From the NCBI GenBank assembly GCA_017412505.1, contig JAFPXN010000078.1:1-51370 (forward strand): a stretch of DNA of 51,370 nucleotides. Reading direction: 5' to 3'. Positions 8,291-16,076 of the stretch are shown piece after piece. Origin of the DNA: Bacillota bacterium (GTDB lineage Bacteria > Bacillota > Clostridia > Peptostreptococcales > Anaerovoracaceae). The notes under the pieces were generated by a model. It did no database searches, was not told the origin of the DNA, and saw nothing but the letters and a program-made list of their open reading frames with translations. How positions within the stretch are numbered: the first letter of the stretch is position 1; each line of letters begins with the position of its first letter. Both the position numbers and the translations under genes were made by a program.

Positions 8291-10273
8291 ATGGCCGACA
8301 TCATGAACGCGATCGGCAGAACGCTGGATCTGGCAAACGACCTGCCGCCTATCCATATGCCGGACGTCAAGCTGCCGAAGGTCGATCTGCCTAAGGTGAA
8401 GCTGCCCAAGGTGGATCTTCCGAAAGTCGAACTGCCGAAGGCGGAAACGGTAAAGAAGAAAATCGCCGGCATCTCCCTGCCGAAGTTCGAAAAGAAAGTA
8501 AAATATCCGAATCCGGCCTTCTTCAAAGCCAAGGACAACATGGACTGGAAGGCGCAGGGCGAAAACCTGAAGGAAGTCGGAGGCATCATCCTGCAGCTGT
8601 TCAAGGAGTGCGACTGGAAGGAATTCGTGCTGCGTCAGAAGAACGGCATCGCCGCGGACTTCGCCCGCATCAAGAGCGAGTGCGGCGCGTTTGCCGCCAT
8701 GACCCCGGAAGAGAGAAAGGACATCTTCCTCCACGGCGAGAAACAGCTGGGCAAGCTGTACCGCAGCGGCTGTATGGCCACCGTCAGAAGAGAATGGAGA
8801 GGCGCGAAGGATACCGCCTACGATTTCTACGAATGGCTGCACATGTGGGGCATGCTGCTGGGCACGTTCTCCAAGGACCTCGTTCCCGCGCTGAACGCCA
8901 CGTTCCACTACCGCTGGATGATCAGCTACATGTGCTGCGTTGGCTTCATGGATAAGAACACGCTGGGCCAGAAGGGCAGCGCCCTGAGGATGAGCCACCT
9001 GATGATCTACGACATCTTCCGCTACGTGGCGGAGAACCTGGTGTTCCTGGCCAAGTGCGACGCGAAGAACGGCAACAGCGCCGAGCTGAACAAGAAAGTC
9101 GTCCTGTTCGACGAGATGACCATGGGTCAGATCATGGCGGGCTTCCCGGATCTTCTGGGCATTCCGTACCAGCTGATGCCGGTGTTCCTCGTCTCCGAGA
9201 TCGACCAGCTGACCTGCGTTCCCTACATCGACGCAGTCGAATCCTTCGGTCTGCCCGCGGATACCTGCCCGGTGCCGTCCTCCGAATGCGGCGCGCTGGT
9301 TCTGGACGCTCTGCCCCATATGGGCGCGTGCTTCATTTCCAGCTCCATGCCCTGCGACGGTTCCGTCATGGCTTCGTCCTATATGGCCCGCCGCTTCCCG
9401 GATCTGCCGGTGTTCCACCTGACGTTCCCGGTCCGCTACGAATACGAAGAGACCGTGGCAGACGCCGCCGAGGACATCAAGGCATGCATCCGGTTCGTGG
9501 AAGAGAAGACCGGCGCCAAGTGGAACTGGGACGCCTACTTCCGGAACATGAAGCGGTTCAACGAAGAGACGAAGTACGAGCTGGAGAAGTGGGAGGTCAA
9601 CAAGACTCCCTATCCGCAGATCATCGGCCCGGCTTACGAGCTGTTCCGCAAGTGGAACTACGAGATGGACGGCGGATCCGATCCGCGCGTTCCCAAGACG
9701 TTCCGCAAGGTCGACAAGATCATGAAACAGGCCTACGAGCGCAGAGAAGAGGCGTGGCGCGGCAAGATGAAGTACCGCGGCATCGTCTGGAGCTGCCCGG
9801 CGCACTACTACGCCAATTTCAGCAACTGGATCGCCAACTGCTGGGGCGTGGATATCCTCGTTGAGATGGAGAGCCTCAACTTCACGAAACCTCTGGAGAC
9901 CGAGGACAAGGAACTGGCGCTGCAGGATCTGGCCAGACTGTACGAACGCATGGTCATGAGACGCCACACGAACGGCGGCTACCGCAACGTCGTGGACGAA
10001 CTGTGGCGGCAGTGCGAAGCCTGGAACGTGGAGCTCATCATCATGTACCAGAACGTGGCGTGCAAGAACATGTCCACGCTGCAGGGCATCCTGGACGAAC
10101 AGGCCAGAGACAAGGGCTATCACATGATCTGGATCGAGCACGATCTGATGGATCCGCGGACCGTATCCCGCAAGTCCATGCGCGCGAAGGTCAACGAATA
10201 TATGAGAACTGTCATGAAGGCAGAACCCGTCGATCCGTCCCTCGTGGAGTTCGACGACGAAAACGCTATGTAA
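8291..10273 (+). CDS. 2-hydroxyacyl-CoA dehydratase-like large subunit, copy 2, with LPKV repeat N-terminus
   Basis: A 660-aa protein, the largest of the set. After MADIMNAIGRTLDLAND it carries six 5-residue repeats of type LPKV(D/K/E) (residues 23-52), then a helical region to about 160, then a core paralogous to copy 1 starting at REWRGAKDT. Conserved Cys are in DTCPVPSSECG, PCDGSVM, WSCPAHYY, ANCWGVD and VACKNMS; compared with copy 1 the middle Cys of the CPMC motif is lost. The C-terminus EPVDPSLVEFDD matches copy 1. The alternating hydrophobic-charged repeat suggests an extended beta or amphipathic docking segment. It pairs with the 397-aa protein just upstream. Probable Fe-S redox enzyme subunit; reaction unknown. 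Confidence 0.8.
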   Translation: MADIMNAIGRTLDLANDLPPIHMPDVKLPKVDLPKVKLPKVDLPKVELPKAETVKKKIAGISLPKFEKKVKYPNPAFFKAKDNMDWKAQGENLKEVGGIILQLFKECDWKEFVLRQKNGIAADFARIKSECGAFAAMTPEERKDIFLHGEKQLGKLYRSGCMATVRREWRGAKDTAYDFYEWLHMWGMLLGTFSKDLVPALNATFHYRWMISYMCCVGFMDKNTLGQKGSALRMSHLMIYDIFRYVAENLVFLAKCDAKNGNSAELNKKVVLFDEMTMGQIMAGFPDLLGIPYQLMPVFLVSEIDQLTCVPYIDAVESFGLPADTCPVPSSECGALVLDALPHMGACFISSSMPCDGSVMASSYMARRFPDLPVFHLTFPVRYEYEETVADAAEDIKACIRFVEEKTGAKWNWDAYFRNMKRFNEETKYELEKWEVNKTPYPQIIGPAYELFRKWNYEMDGGSDPRVPKTFRKVDKIMKQAYERREEAWRGKMKYRGIVWSCPAHYYANFSNWIANCWGVDILVEMESLNFTKPLETEDKELALQDLARLYERMVMRRHTNGGYRNVVDELWRQCEAWNVELIIMYQNVACKNMSTLQGILDEQARDKGYHMIWIEHDLMDPRTVSRKSMRAKVNEYMRTVMKAEPVDPSLVEFDDENAM

Positions 10274-10327
10274 GGAGGATCTCCGGACGGAGTCCCTATC
10301 AGAAGATAAGAAAAGGAGAAAACGAAC

Positions 10328-11125
10328 ATGAAATATTTTGGCGGATGCGACGTAGGTTCCACCTATACCAAGGCAGTTATCCTCGATGAGAACGGCAATA
10401 TCTGCGCGGATACTACGATCAAGAGCAAGATCAACGCGGAGGCTTCCGCGAAGCTCGCGATGGAAGAGGTCCTGAACAAGGTCGGACTGAAGTCCTCCGA
10501 AGAACTGGAATACCTGATCGGTACCGGCTACGGCCGCAACAAGGTTCCCTTCGCGGACGAGAACATCTCCGAGATCTCCTGCCACGCCATGGGCGTCCAT
10601 GTGACCGATCCCAGCGTCAAGGCGATCATCGACATCGGCGGCCAGGACGTCAAGGGCATCAGCGTCGATACCGACGGCACAGTCAAAAACTTCGCCATGA
10701 ACGACAAGTGCGCGGCAGGCACCGGCCGCTTCTACGAAGCCATGGCCAGAGGTTTCGAGATGACCCTTCCCGAATTTTCCAACCTGTCCCTGACCGCGAA
10801 GAACGTCATCCCCATTACCGCGCAGTGCACGGTATTCGCGGAATCTGAAGTCATCACCCTCGTAGGCGAGGGCAAGCCCATGGACGAGATCGCTGCCGGC
10901 ATCCAGATGGCTGTCGCCAAGAGATGCTTCGTCATGGCCAAGAAGGCCGGCGCGACCGACAGCATCACGCTGACCGGCGGCTGCGCAAAGAACGCGGGCC
11001 TGAAGCAGGCGATCGAACACGTTCTGAAGCTGAAGGTCATCGACCTGAAGACCGACCCGCAACTGATGGGCGCGCTGGGCGCAGCGGAATATGCCCGCCA
11101 GAAGGGTCTCGCAAAACTGCAGTAA
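10328..11125 (+). CDS. Acyl-CoA dehydratase activase (HgdC-like archerase)
   Basis: A 265-aa ASKHA-fold ATPase of the HgdC/FldI family. It has the phosphate loop GCDVGSTYTKAVI, the second loop DIGGQDVKGI and the adenosine motif TGGCAKN. Cys128 (NDKCAAGTGRF) and Cys167 (AQCTVFAESEV) are the two ligands per monomer that hold the inter-subunit [4Fe-4S] cluster. Such proteins drive single electrons at very low potential into dehydratases, benzoyl-CoA reductases and double-cubane proteins at the cost of ATP. Only one activase serves two dehydratase-like pairs here. AAGGAG lies upstream; the 54-nt gap before it is the largest within this part of the operon. Confidence 0.93.
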   Translation: MKYFGGCDVGSTYTKAVILDENGNICADTTIKSKINAEASAKLAMEEVLNKVGLKSSEELEYLIGTGYGRNKVPFADENISEISCHAMGVHVTDPSVKAIIDIGGQDVKGISVDTDGTVKNFAMNDKCAAGTGRFYEAMARGFEMTLPEFSNLSLTAKNVIPITAQCTVFAESEVITLVGEGKPMDEIAAGIQMAVAKRCFVMAKKAGATDSITLTGGCAKNAGLKQAIEHVLKLKVIDLKTDPQLMGALGAAEYARQKGLAKLQ

Positions 11126-11137
11126 AGGAGCGATCCT

Positions 11138-11362
11138 ATGACATTTCTTGAAAGAAGAGCTTTAAAGAAGGCCAAACAGAAGAAAAAGGCGCGCAGAAAG
11201 GCCGTACTGAAGGCCTGCGGCGCCGTTCTGAAAGTATTGGGCGCGGTTACGGGCGTGCTGTTCATCGTGTACTTCTGGAACCTGGATCAGAAGCTTCTGG
11301 GCTGGTCCTACGTTCAGGTGAACAAGATCTTCGACCGCAAGGACGCGGACATCAAGTTCTAA
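11138..11362 (+). CDS. Small single-pass membrane protein, paralogue 2
   Basis: A 74-aa protein with a very basic N-terminal segment (residues 5-27, mostly Lys/Arg/Ala), one hydrophobic helix (about 28-46, ending FIVYFW), then NLDQKLLGWSYVQV. It resembles the 67-aa protein at 4207 in layout and around the helix exit (FDLDGK versus WNLDQK). It lies 12 nt after the activase and 1 nt before the ACS-like gene. The positive-inside rule places the N-terminus in the cytosol. A membrane-anchoring role for the complex is plausible but unproven. Confidence 0.68.
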   Translation: MTFLERRALKKAKQKKKARRKAVLKACGAVLKVLGAVTGVLFIVYFWNLDQKLLGWSYVQVNKIFDRKDADIKF

Positions 11363-11363
11363 G

Positions 11364-12101
11364 ATGCAGCTGTACGATCCCATCATCCGGGAAACGCTCG
11401 CGGCTCTGTCCGCCCGGCCTGCCAGAAGCTACGCATACGCGCAGAGCAGGGCCTGGAAGGACAACGGAGCGAGCGAACTCGTGATGCAGCGCGACGCGGC
11501 GTACGAGCTCGGCGGAGACGATAAACCCGCCGTAAACTTCTCCTGCGTCACGACCGATGCGTCCTTCGTGGACAAAGACGAGATCGTGGTGATCGGAAAG
11601 GACCTGGGCGACATCGCTTCCTCTGTGCCTTTCGCCCGCCTGGCGTTCGTCCTCATCGACGACATCAAGGCGGAAGAAGGGGACACAGAGCCATTGTTCC
11701 GGGCCATCCAGGACATCGATTTCGTGAAGTACCACGTATTCCCGGAAGGCTATATGGTGCGCACGTCCGCGGAGAACAACCGCGAACAAGTGCGCATCAG
11801 CAAGAAAGCGAAAGCCGCCGGCATCAGCTTCGAGCGCGTCGGCTGCGATTATATCGCGCAGTACAAGCGCGACCCGAACATCCGCGCGGTCAAACTGGTG
11901 TTCGTCACCGATCCCGCTCTGGACTATAAGAAACTGGCGCAGGACGCGAAAACGGTGCACGATATCACGCTGACGCTTTCCAAGATCCTGGAGGGCATGC
12001 CGGCAGACTGCAATTCCTGCAATCTCAAGCCGATCTGCGACGAGGTGGAGGGCATGAAAGAACTGCACTTCGGCCAGAATAAAGCGGAATTCAGAAGTTA
12101 A
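11364..12101 (+). CDS. Truncated acetyl-CoA synthase beta (AcsB/CdhC)-like protein
   Basis: A 245-aa protein that I align by eye with the middle domain of AcsB/CdhC: the stretch SELVMQRD plus DEIVVIGKDL corresponds to the AcsB segment before the A-cluster domain, and REQVRISKKAKAAGISFERVG corresponds to the AcsB segment with WVRISKEA and LKHLG. It ends soon after Cys216-x2-Cys219-x5-Cys225 (DCNSCNLKPIC), which sits where the first A-cluster Cys pair of AcsB lies. The rest of the A-cluster domain and the CODH-binding N-terminal domain are absent. It therefore cannot be a normal acetyl-CoA synthase. A metal or Fe-S binding subunit served by the CooC-like ATPase is a reasonable inference. Homology is by inspection only. 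Confidence 0.66.
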   Translation: MQLYDPIIRETLAALSARPARSYAYAQSRAWKDNGASELVMQRDAAYELGGDDKPAVNFSCVTTDASFVDKDEIVVIGKDLGDIASSVPFARLAFVLIDDIKAEEGDTEPLFRAIQDIDFVKYHVFPEGYMVRTSAENNREQVRISKKAKAAGISFERVGCDYIAQYKRDPNIRAVKLVFVTDPALDYKKLAQDAKTVHDITLTLSKILEGMPADCNSCNLKPICDEVEGMKELHFGQNKAEFRS

Positions 12102-12112
12102 GGAGAAAGCTT

Positions 12113-14173
12113 ATGGAGAAGAAATACGAACCCCTATTTACACCGTGGAAGATCGGCAACGTGGAGATCAAGAACAGGATCGTGCAGCCTTCCATGGGCG
12201 GAACGTCCCTGTTCGGTTGGCTGGAACCCTGCCATTTCGACAGGGAAGCGGCTTACCACATCCTGAACCGCGCACAGAACAACGTGGGCCTGGTGCTGCC
12301 GGGCATGCAGTGCGTGCGCGACACCATGGGCAAGCGCTGGCTTCATACGAACAAGCAGATGTTCAAGGATCTGGCCAAGTGGATGCCTGAATTCAGCGCG
12401 ACCGGTTCCAAGCTGTTCGTACAGCTGGCAGGCGGCTTCGGCCGTTCCATGGCGATCAACCAGATGATGGTCGACATGCTGGAAAAGCCCGCGTTCGGCA
12501 AGGTCGCGAAGCCTTTCCTGGACGTGGAATACTGCTGCGCCTCCGCGTCGGAGACGCCGAACCGCTGGTATCCGTCCCTGAAGTCCCGTCCGATGACCCT
12601 GGACGAGATCCACGAGATGGTCGACGCGTTCGGAAAGACCGCTTATCTACTGCAGCAGGCAGGCGTGGACGGCGTCGAGATCCACGCGGTGCACGAGGGC
12701 TATCTGCTCGACCAGTTCACCATCGCGAACTGGAACTACCGCACCGACGAATACGGCGGCTCCTTCGAGAACCGCTACCGCTTCCCGGTGGAGATCGTCC
12801 AAGCGATCAAGAAGCAGTGCGGAGACGATTTCCCCGTATCCCTGCGCTACTCCGTCGTTTCCAAGACGAAGGGCTTCGGCGAAGGCGCCGTTCCCGGCGA
12901 GGAATTCGAGGAATTCGGCCGCAATATGGAAGAATCCGAAAAGGCCATCAAGTACCTCGGCGACGCGGGCTACGACATGTTCAACTGCGACAACGGCACG
13001 TACGACGCCTGGTACTGGGCGCATCCGCCGGTATACATGCCGCATAACTGCAACCTGCCCGAAGTCGAGCACATCAAGCAGTTTACCGACAAGCCCGTCG
13101 TCTGCGCAGGCAAAATGACCATGGACGTGGCGGCGGAAGAGATCGCTGCCGGCCGTCTGGACGCCGTCGGCGTCGCCCGCCAGAACCTCGTCGACCCCGA
13201 ATGGGTCAACAAGCTGATGGAAGGCAGAGAAGAGGACATCAAGCCCTGCATCAACTGCCACAACGCCTGCTTCTCGTTCAGCAAGTCCAAGAGCACGCCG
13301 AACATGCAGAGCCTCGACGACTCCCTGCATCTGGCGCGCTGCGCGCTCACCCCGTCCACGATGCAGCACAACAAGTACAAGATCGTGCCGACGAAGCACC
13401 CGAAGAAGGTCGCGATCATCGGCGGCGGCATCGGCGGTATGGAAGCCGCTCTCGTGCTGAAGAAGCGCGGCCACGAGCCCGTGATCTTCGAGAAGAGCGA
13501 CAAGTTGGGCGGCATGTACATCTACGCTTCCGAGATGTCTTTCAAGGAAGCGGACAAGGCGCTGCTGAGATGGTATGACAGAGAACTGAAGAAGTACGAC
13601 ATCGAAGTGCGCTACAACATGGAGATCAACGCGCCGCAGACGCTGCGCCGCGAGTTCGACGAAGTGCTGGTCGCGACCGGCGCCGCGCCGAAGACCCTGC
13701 CCGTTAAGGGCTTCCACAAGTGCCTGACCTTCAAGGAACTGCTCCTGAAGGAGAAAGACCCCGGCGACAGGATCGTATTCTTCGGCGGCGGCCAGTCCTC
13801 CTGCGAAGCGGCTTACGAAATGGTTCTGCAGGGCAAACATCCCATGATCGTGGAATTCGCGGACGACCTGATCGTCACGCCGGGCACCTGCCTCGCGAAC
13901 TCCTCGTTCCTGAGGGATATGCTGAAGTTCAAGAACGTTCCCGTCTATCTGGAGCACACCATCACCGAGATCGGCGACGGTTACGTGATGGTCAAGCCCA
14001 ATAACGGCGAAGCGTTCAAGCTGGAATGCGACAGCGTCGTTTCCGGCATCGGTTTCGTACCGGCGCCCGTCGCCGCGGACGACAGAAAGGTGAAGCGCAT
14101 CGGCACCTGCGAGAAGTGGGGCAACCTGCGCGACGTCATCTGGTCCGCCTGGGACGTCTGCATGAAGATCTGA
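12113..14173 (+). CDS. Enoate reductase-like flavoenzyme (OYE + Fe-S + FAD/NAD domains)
   Basis: A 686-aa protein with an N-terminal old-yellow-enzyme TIM barrel binding FMN (FTPWKIGNVEIKNRIVQPSM; GVDGVEIHAVHEGYLLDQF; later GRLDAVGVARQNLVDP). A [4Fe-4S] motif Cys379-x2-Cys382-x3-Cys386-x23-Cys410 follows. The C-terminal FAD domain has AIIGGGIGGMEAA and the NAD(P) domain IVFFGGGQSSCEAA. This is the layout of 2-enoate reductase, FldZ, BaiCD and 2,4-dienoyl-CoA reductase, which reduce activated C=C bonds. It lies 11 nt behind the ACS-like gene in the same operon. A dehydration-then-reduction pathway would fit, yet electron supply to the dehydratase-like complex is also possible. Substrate unknown. 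Confidence 0.86.
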   Translation: MEKKYEPLFTPWKIGNVEIKNRIVQPSMGGTSLFGWLEPCHFDREAAYHILNRAQNNVGLVLPGMQCVRDTMGKRWLHTNKQMFKDLAKWMPEFSATGSKLFVQLAGGFGRSMAINQMMVDMLEKPAFGKVAKPFLDVEYCCASASETPNRWYPSLKSRPMTLDEIHEMVDAFGKTAYLLQQAGVDGVEIHAVHEGYLLDQFTIANWNYRTDEYGGSFENRYRFPVEIVQAIKKQCGDDFPVSLRYSVVSKTKGFGEGAVPGEEFEEFGRNMEESEKAIKYLGDAGYDMFNCDNGTYDAWYWAHPPVYMPHNCNLPEVEHIKQFTDKPVVCAGKMTMDVAAEEIAAGRLDAVGVARQNLVDPEWVNKLMEGREEDIKPCINCHNACFSFSKSKSTPNMQSLDDSLHLARCALTPSTMQHNKYKIVPTKHPKKVAIIGGGIGGMEAALVLKKRGHEPVIFEKSDKLGGMYIYASEMSFKEADKALLRWYDRELKKYDIEVRYNMEINAPQTLRREFDEVLVATGAAPKTLPVKGFHKCLTFKELLLKEKDPGDRIVFFGGGQSSCEAAYEMVLQGKHPMIVEFADDLIVTPGTCLANSSFLRDMLKFKNVPVYLEHTITEIGDGYVMVKPNNGEAFKLECDSVVSGIGFVPAPVAADDRKVKRIGTCEKWGNLRDVIWSAWDVCMKI

Positions 14174-14184
14174 TAAGGAGATCC

Positions 14185-15492
14185 ATGAATATCCTGATCC
14201 TGAACGGCTCGCCGAAAGGCGAAAACAGCGTGACGCTGCAGACGATGCGGTATCTCCGGGAATGTTTTCCGGGCCATGCGTACCGCGAACTGCACGTCTC
14301 GCAGAGAATACGTTCGATCGAGAAAGACTTTTCCGCTGCCAGAGAAGCGCTTCTGGCAGCGGATCTTCTCGTGTTCTGCTATCCTGTCTATACCTTTCTC
14401 GTCCCGGCGCAGCTGCACCGGTTTATCGAACGGATCAAAGAGGACGGCGTGGATCTGCAGGGCAAATACGCCACGCAGATCAGCACGTCAAAACACTTTT
14501 ACGACACGACGGCGCACGAATTCATCCGGCAGAACTGCGAAGACTTGGGGCTGCGCGTGATCCCGGGGCTTTCCGCAGACATGGAGGACCTGCTGAAGGA
14601 AAAAGGGCAGAACGAGGCGGAGAGTTTCTTCCGCTACGCGCTCTGGTCGGCCGGTGACGCTTCGATCCGGCAGCCTGCGGCGCAGAAAAACCGCCGCGTC
14701 GCGATCGTGGCGGACCTTACGGAAGGGACGGAACTGCTTGCGGACATGATCAAACGCTTTCAGGCGGTCTGCCCGTATCCCTGCGACGTGGTGGATCTGC
14801 AGCAGTTCCCGTTCTCCGGGGGCTGTCTGGGGTGCTTCCACTGCGCGGCGGACGGCACGTGCGTCTATAAAGATGGCTTCGATACGTTCCTGCGCGAGAA
14901 GATCCAGACGGCGGACGCGACCGTTTACGCGTTCGCGGTCAGGGATCACTCGATGGGTTACAGAATGAAGTTGTATGACGACCGGCAGTTCTGCAACGGT
15001 CACCGCACCGTGACCATGGGAAAACCGGTCGGATACCTGGTGCAGGGCAGCCTGGACAGGGAAGCGAACCTGCGGCAGCTGATCGAAGCGAGAGCGCAGG
15101 TCGGCGGAAACCATCTGGCCGGCATTGCGTGCAGCGAAGACGGGGGAGACGCGCCGATCGAGCAGCTTTCCCGCCAGCTCGTCTACGCGGTGGAGAACGA
15201 TCTGCAGCTGCCTCCGAACTTCTATGGCGTCGGCGGCATGAAGATCTTCCGCGACCTGATCTATCAGATGCAGGGCTTGATGAAGGAAGACCACAAATTC
15301 TATAAAGAGCACGGCTTCTACGACGATTTCCCGCAAAAGCGAAAAGGCACCATTCTGGGCATGTACCTGGTGGGCGCCATGATGCATAATAAGAAACTGA
15401 GCAAGAAGATCGGCAGCAACATGACAAAAGGCATGCTGATGCCCTATGAAAAGGTCCTGAAGAAGGGCAGAAAACTCAGGAAACAGCGTTAG
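14185..15492 (+). CDS. Tandem flavodoxin-like NAD(P)H/FMN reductase protein
   Basis: A 435-aa protein with two flavodoxin-like halves. The first (about 1-165) opens with the NADPH-dependent FMN reductase motif MNILILNGSPKGENSVT. The second (about 170-435) contains GGCLGCFHCAADGTCVYKDGF, resembling the compact Cys motif of iron-sulfur flavoproteins, followed by a flavin-fold core. The ATG chosen has AAGGAG 4 nt upstream, 11 nt after the flavoenzyme stop, so it probably belongs to the same operon. A role as electron carrier or oxidoreductase for the operon is inferred. The C-terminus is strongly basic (KKGRKLRKQR). Confidence 0.72.
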   Translation: MNILILNGSPKGENSVTLQTMRYLRECFPGHAYRELHVSQRIRSIEKDFSAAREALLAADLLVFCYPVYTFLVPAQLHRFIERIKEDGVDLQGKYATQISTSKHFYDTTAHEFIRQNCEDLGLRVIPGLSADMEDLLKEKGQNEAESFFRYALWSAGDASIRQPAAQKNRRVAIVADLTEGTELLADMIKRFQAVCPYPCDVVDLQQFPFSGGCLGCFHCAADGTCVYKDGFDTFLREKIQTADATVYAFAVRDHSMGYRMKLYDDRQFCNGHRTVTMGKPVGYLVQGSLDREANLRQLIEARAQVGGNHLAGIACSEDGGDAPIEQLSRQLVYAVENDLQLPPNFYGVGGMKIFRDLIYQMQGLMKEDHKFYKEHGFYDDFPQKRKGTILGMYLVGAMMHNKKLSKKIGSNMTKGMLMPYEKVLKKGRKLRKQR

Positions 15493-15496
15493 CGAC

Positions 15497-16060
15497 ATGA
15501 AGAACGTTACAGAACGAACCTACAGGGCGATCTACCGGCTGCTGGACCGGGTCAGCCCCCTGGATACGGACTGCGGCGCGCTCTGCAACGCCGCCTGCTG
15601 CACCTCCGCCTATGAAGACGGGGAGGAGATGGGCATTTTTCTGCTGCCCGGGGAAGAGGCGCTGCACAGTCCGGACGACGAATGGCTGGACTGGTCCGAA
15701 GAATCCGCGGAGGAACTGGGTTTTCCGGATTCCTGGCCACAGACCGTCAACTTCGTGCACTGCAAGACGCCGCCGCATTGCCCGCGGGAAAAGAGGCCCA
15801 TCCAATGCCGCAGTTTTCCGCTGACGCCCCATCTGAACGAAGACGGTGAGATGAGCCTGGTCTACAACGACCTGGATCTGCCGTACCGGTGTCCGCTCAT
15901 CGACGAACAGACGCCTTTGAACGACAGCTTCGTGCAGGCGACGGAGACCGTCTGGAAGCACCTGATCCGCGATCCGCGCATCCGAGATCTCGTGCGGGAG
16001 GATTCCGCCGCGCGGGAAGAGGCTATCCTGCAGCTGCAGGAGATGCTGGGCCAATTCTGA
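15497..16060 (+). CDS. YkgJ-like cysteine-cluster protein
   Basis: A 187-aa protein with Cys26-x3-Cys30-x3-Cys34-Cys35 at the N-terminus and a second group in HCKTPPHC, QCRSFP and RCPL. This pattern is that of the zinc/iron-chelating Cys-cluster (YkgJ/UPF0153) proteins, whose function is not established. It begins 4 nt after the tandem flavodoxin gene and is followed 16 nt later by an amidohydrolase, so it sits near the end of the long operon. It may bind an Fe-S cluster or zinc; no catalytic residues are recognised. Confidence 0.65.
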   Translation: MKNVTERTYRAIYRLLDRVSPLDTDCGALCNAACCTSAYEDGEEMGIFLLPGEEALHSPDDEWLDWSEESAEELGFPDSWPQTVNFVHCKTPPHCPREKRPIQCRSFPLTPHLNEDGEMSLVYNDLDLPYRCPLIDEQTPLNDSFVQATETVWKHLIRDPRIRDLVREDSAAREEAILQLQEMLGQF

Positions 16061-16076
16061 GACAGGAGAAACAAAC

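Noticed and set aside
8357..8446. Short tandem DNA repeat as a CRISPR array
   Set aside because: The 15-bp units are inside a coding frame, contiguous and without spacers.
1367..10273. Phenyllactyl-CoA or 2-hydroxyglutaryl-CoA dehydratase (FldBC/HgdAB)
   Set aside because: The large subunits are far longer, there is no CoA-transferase, and the neighbours (CooC, ACS-like, small membrane proteins) do not fit; only the general family can be stated.
6269..11062. A nearly 1600-codon open frame on the minus strand
   Set aside because: It is antisense to htpG end, the CooC-like gene, the second dehydratase-like pair and the activase, all with strong motifs and ribosome sites. Long antisense frames are expected at this G+C content and codon bias; its composition is low-complexity His/Val/Gly/Asp-rich without a domain.
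11364..12101. The ACS-like protein as a functional acetyl-CoA synthase
   Set aside because: It lacks most A-cluster ligands and the CODH-binding domain.
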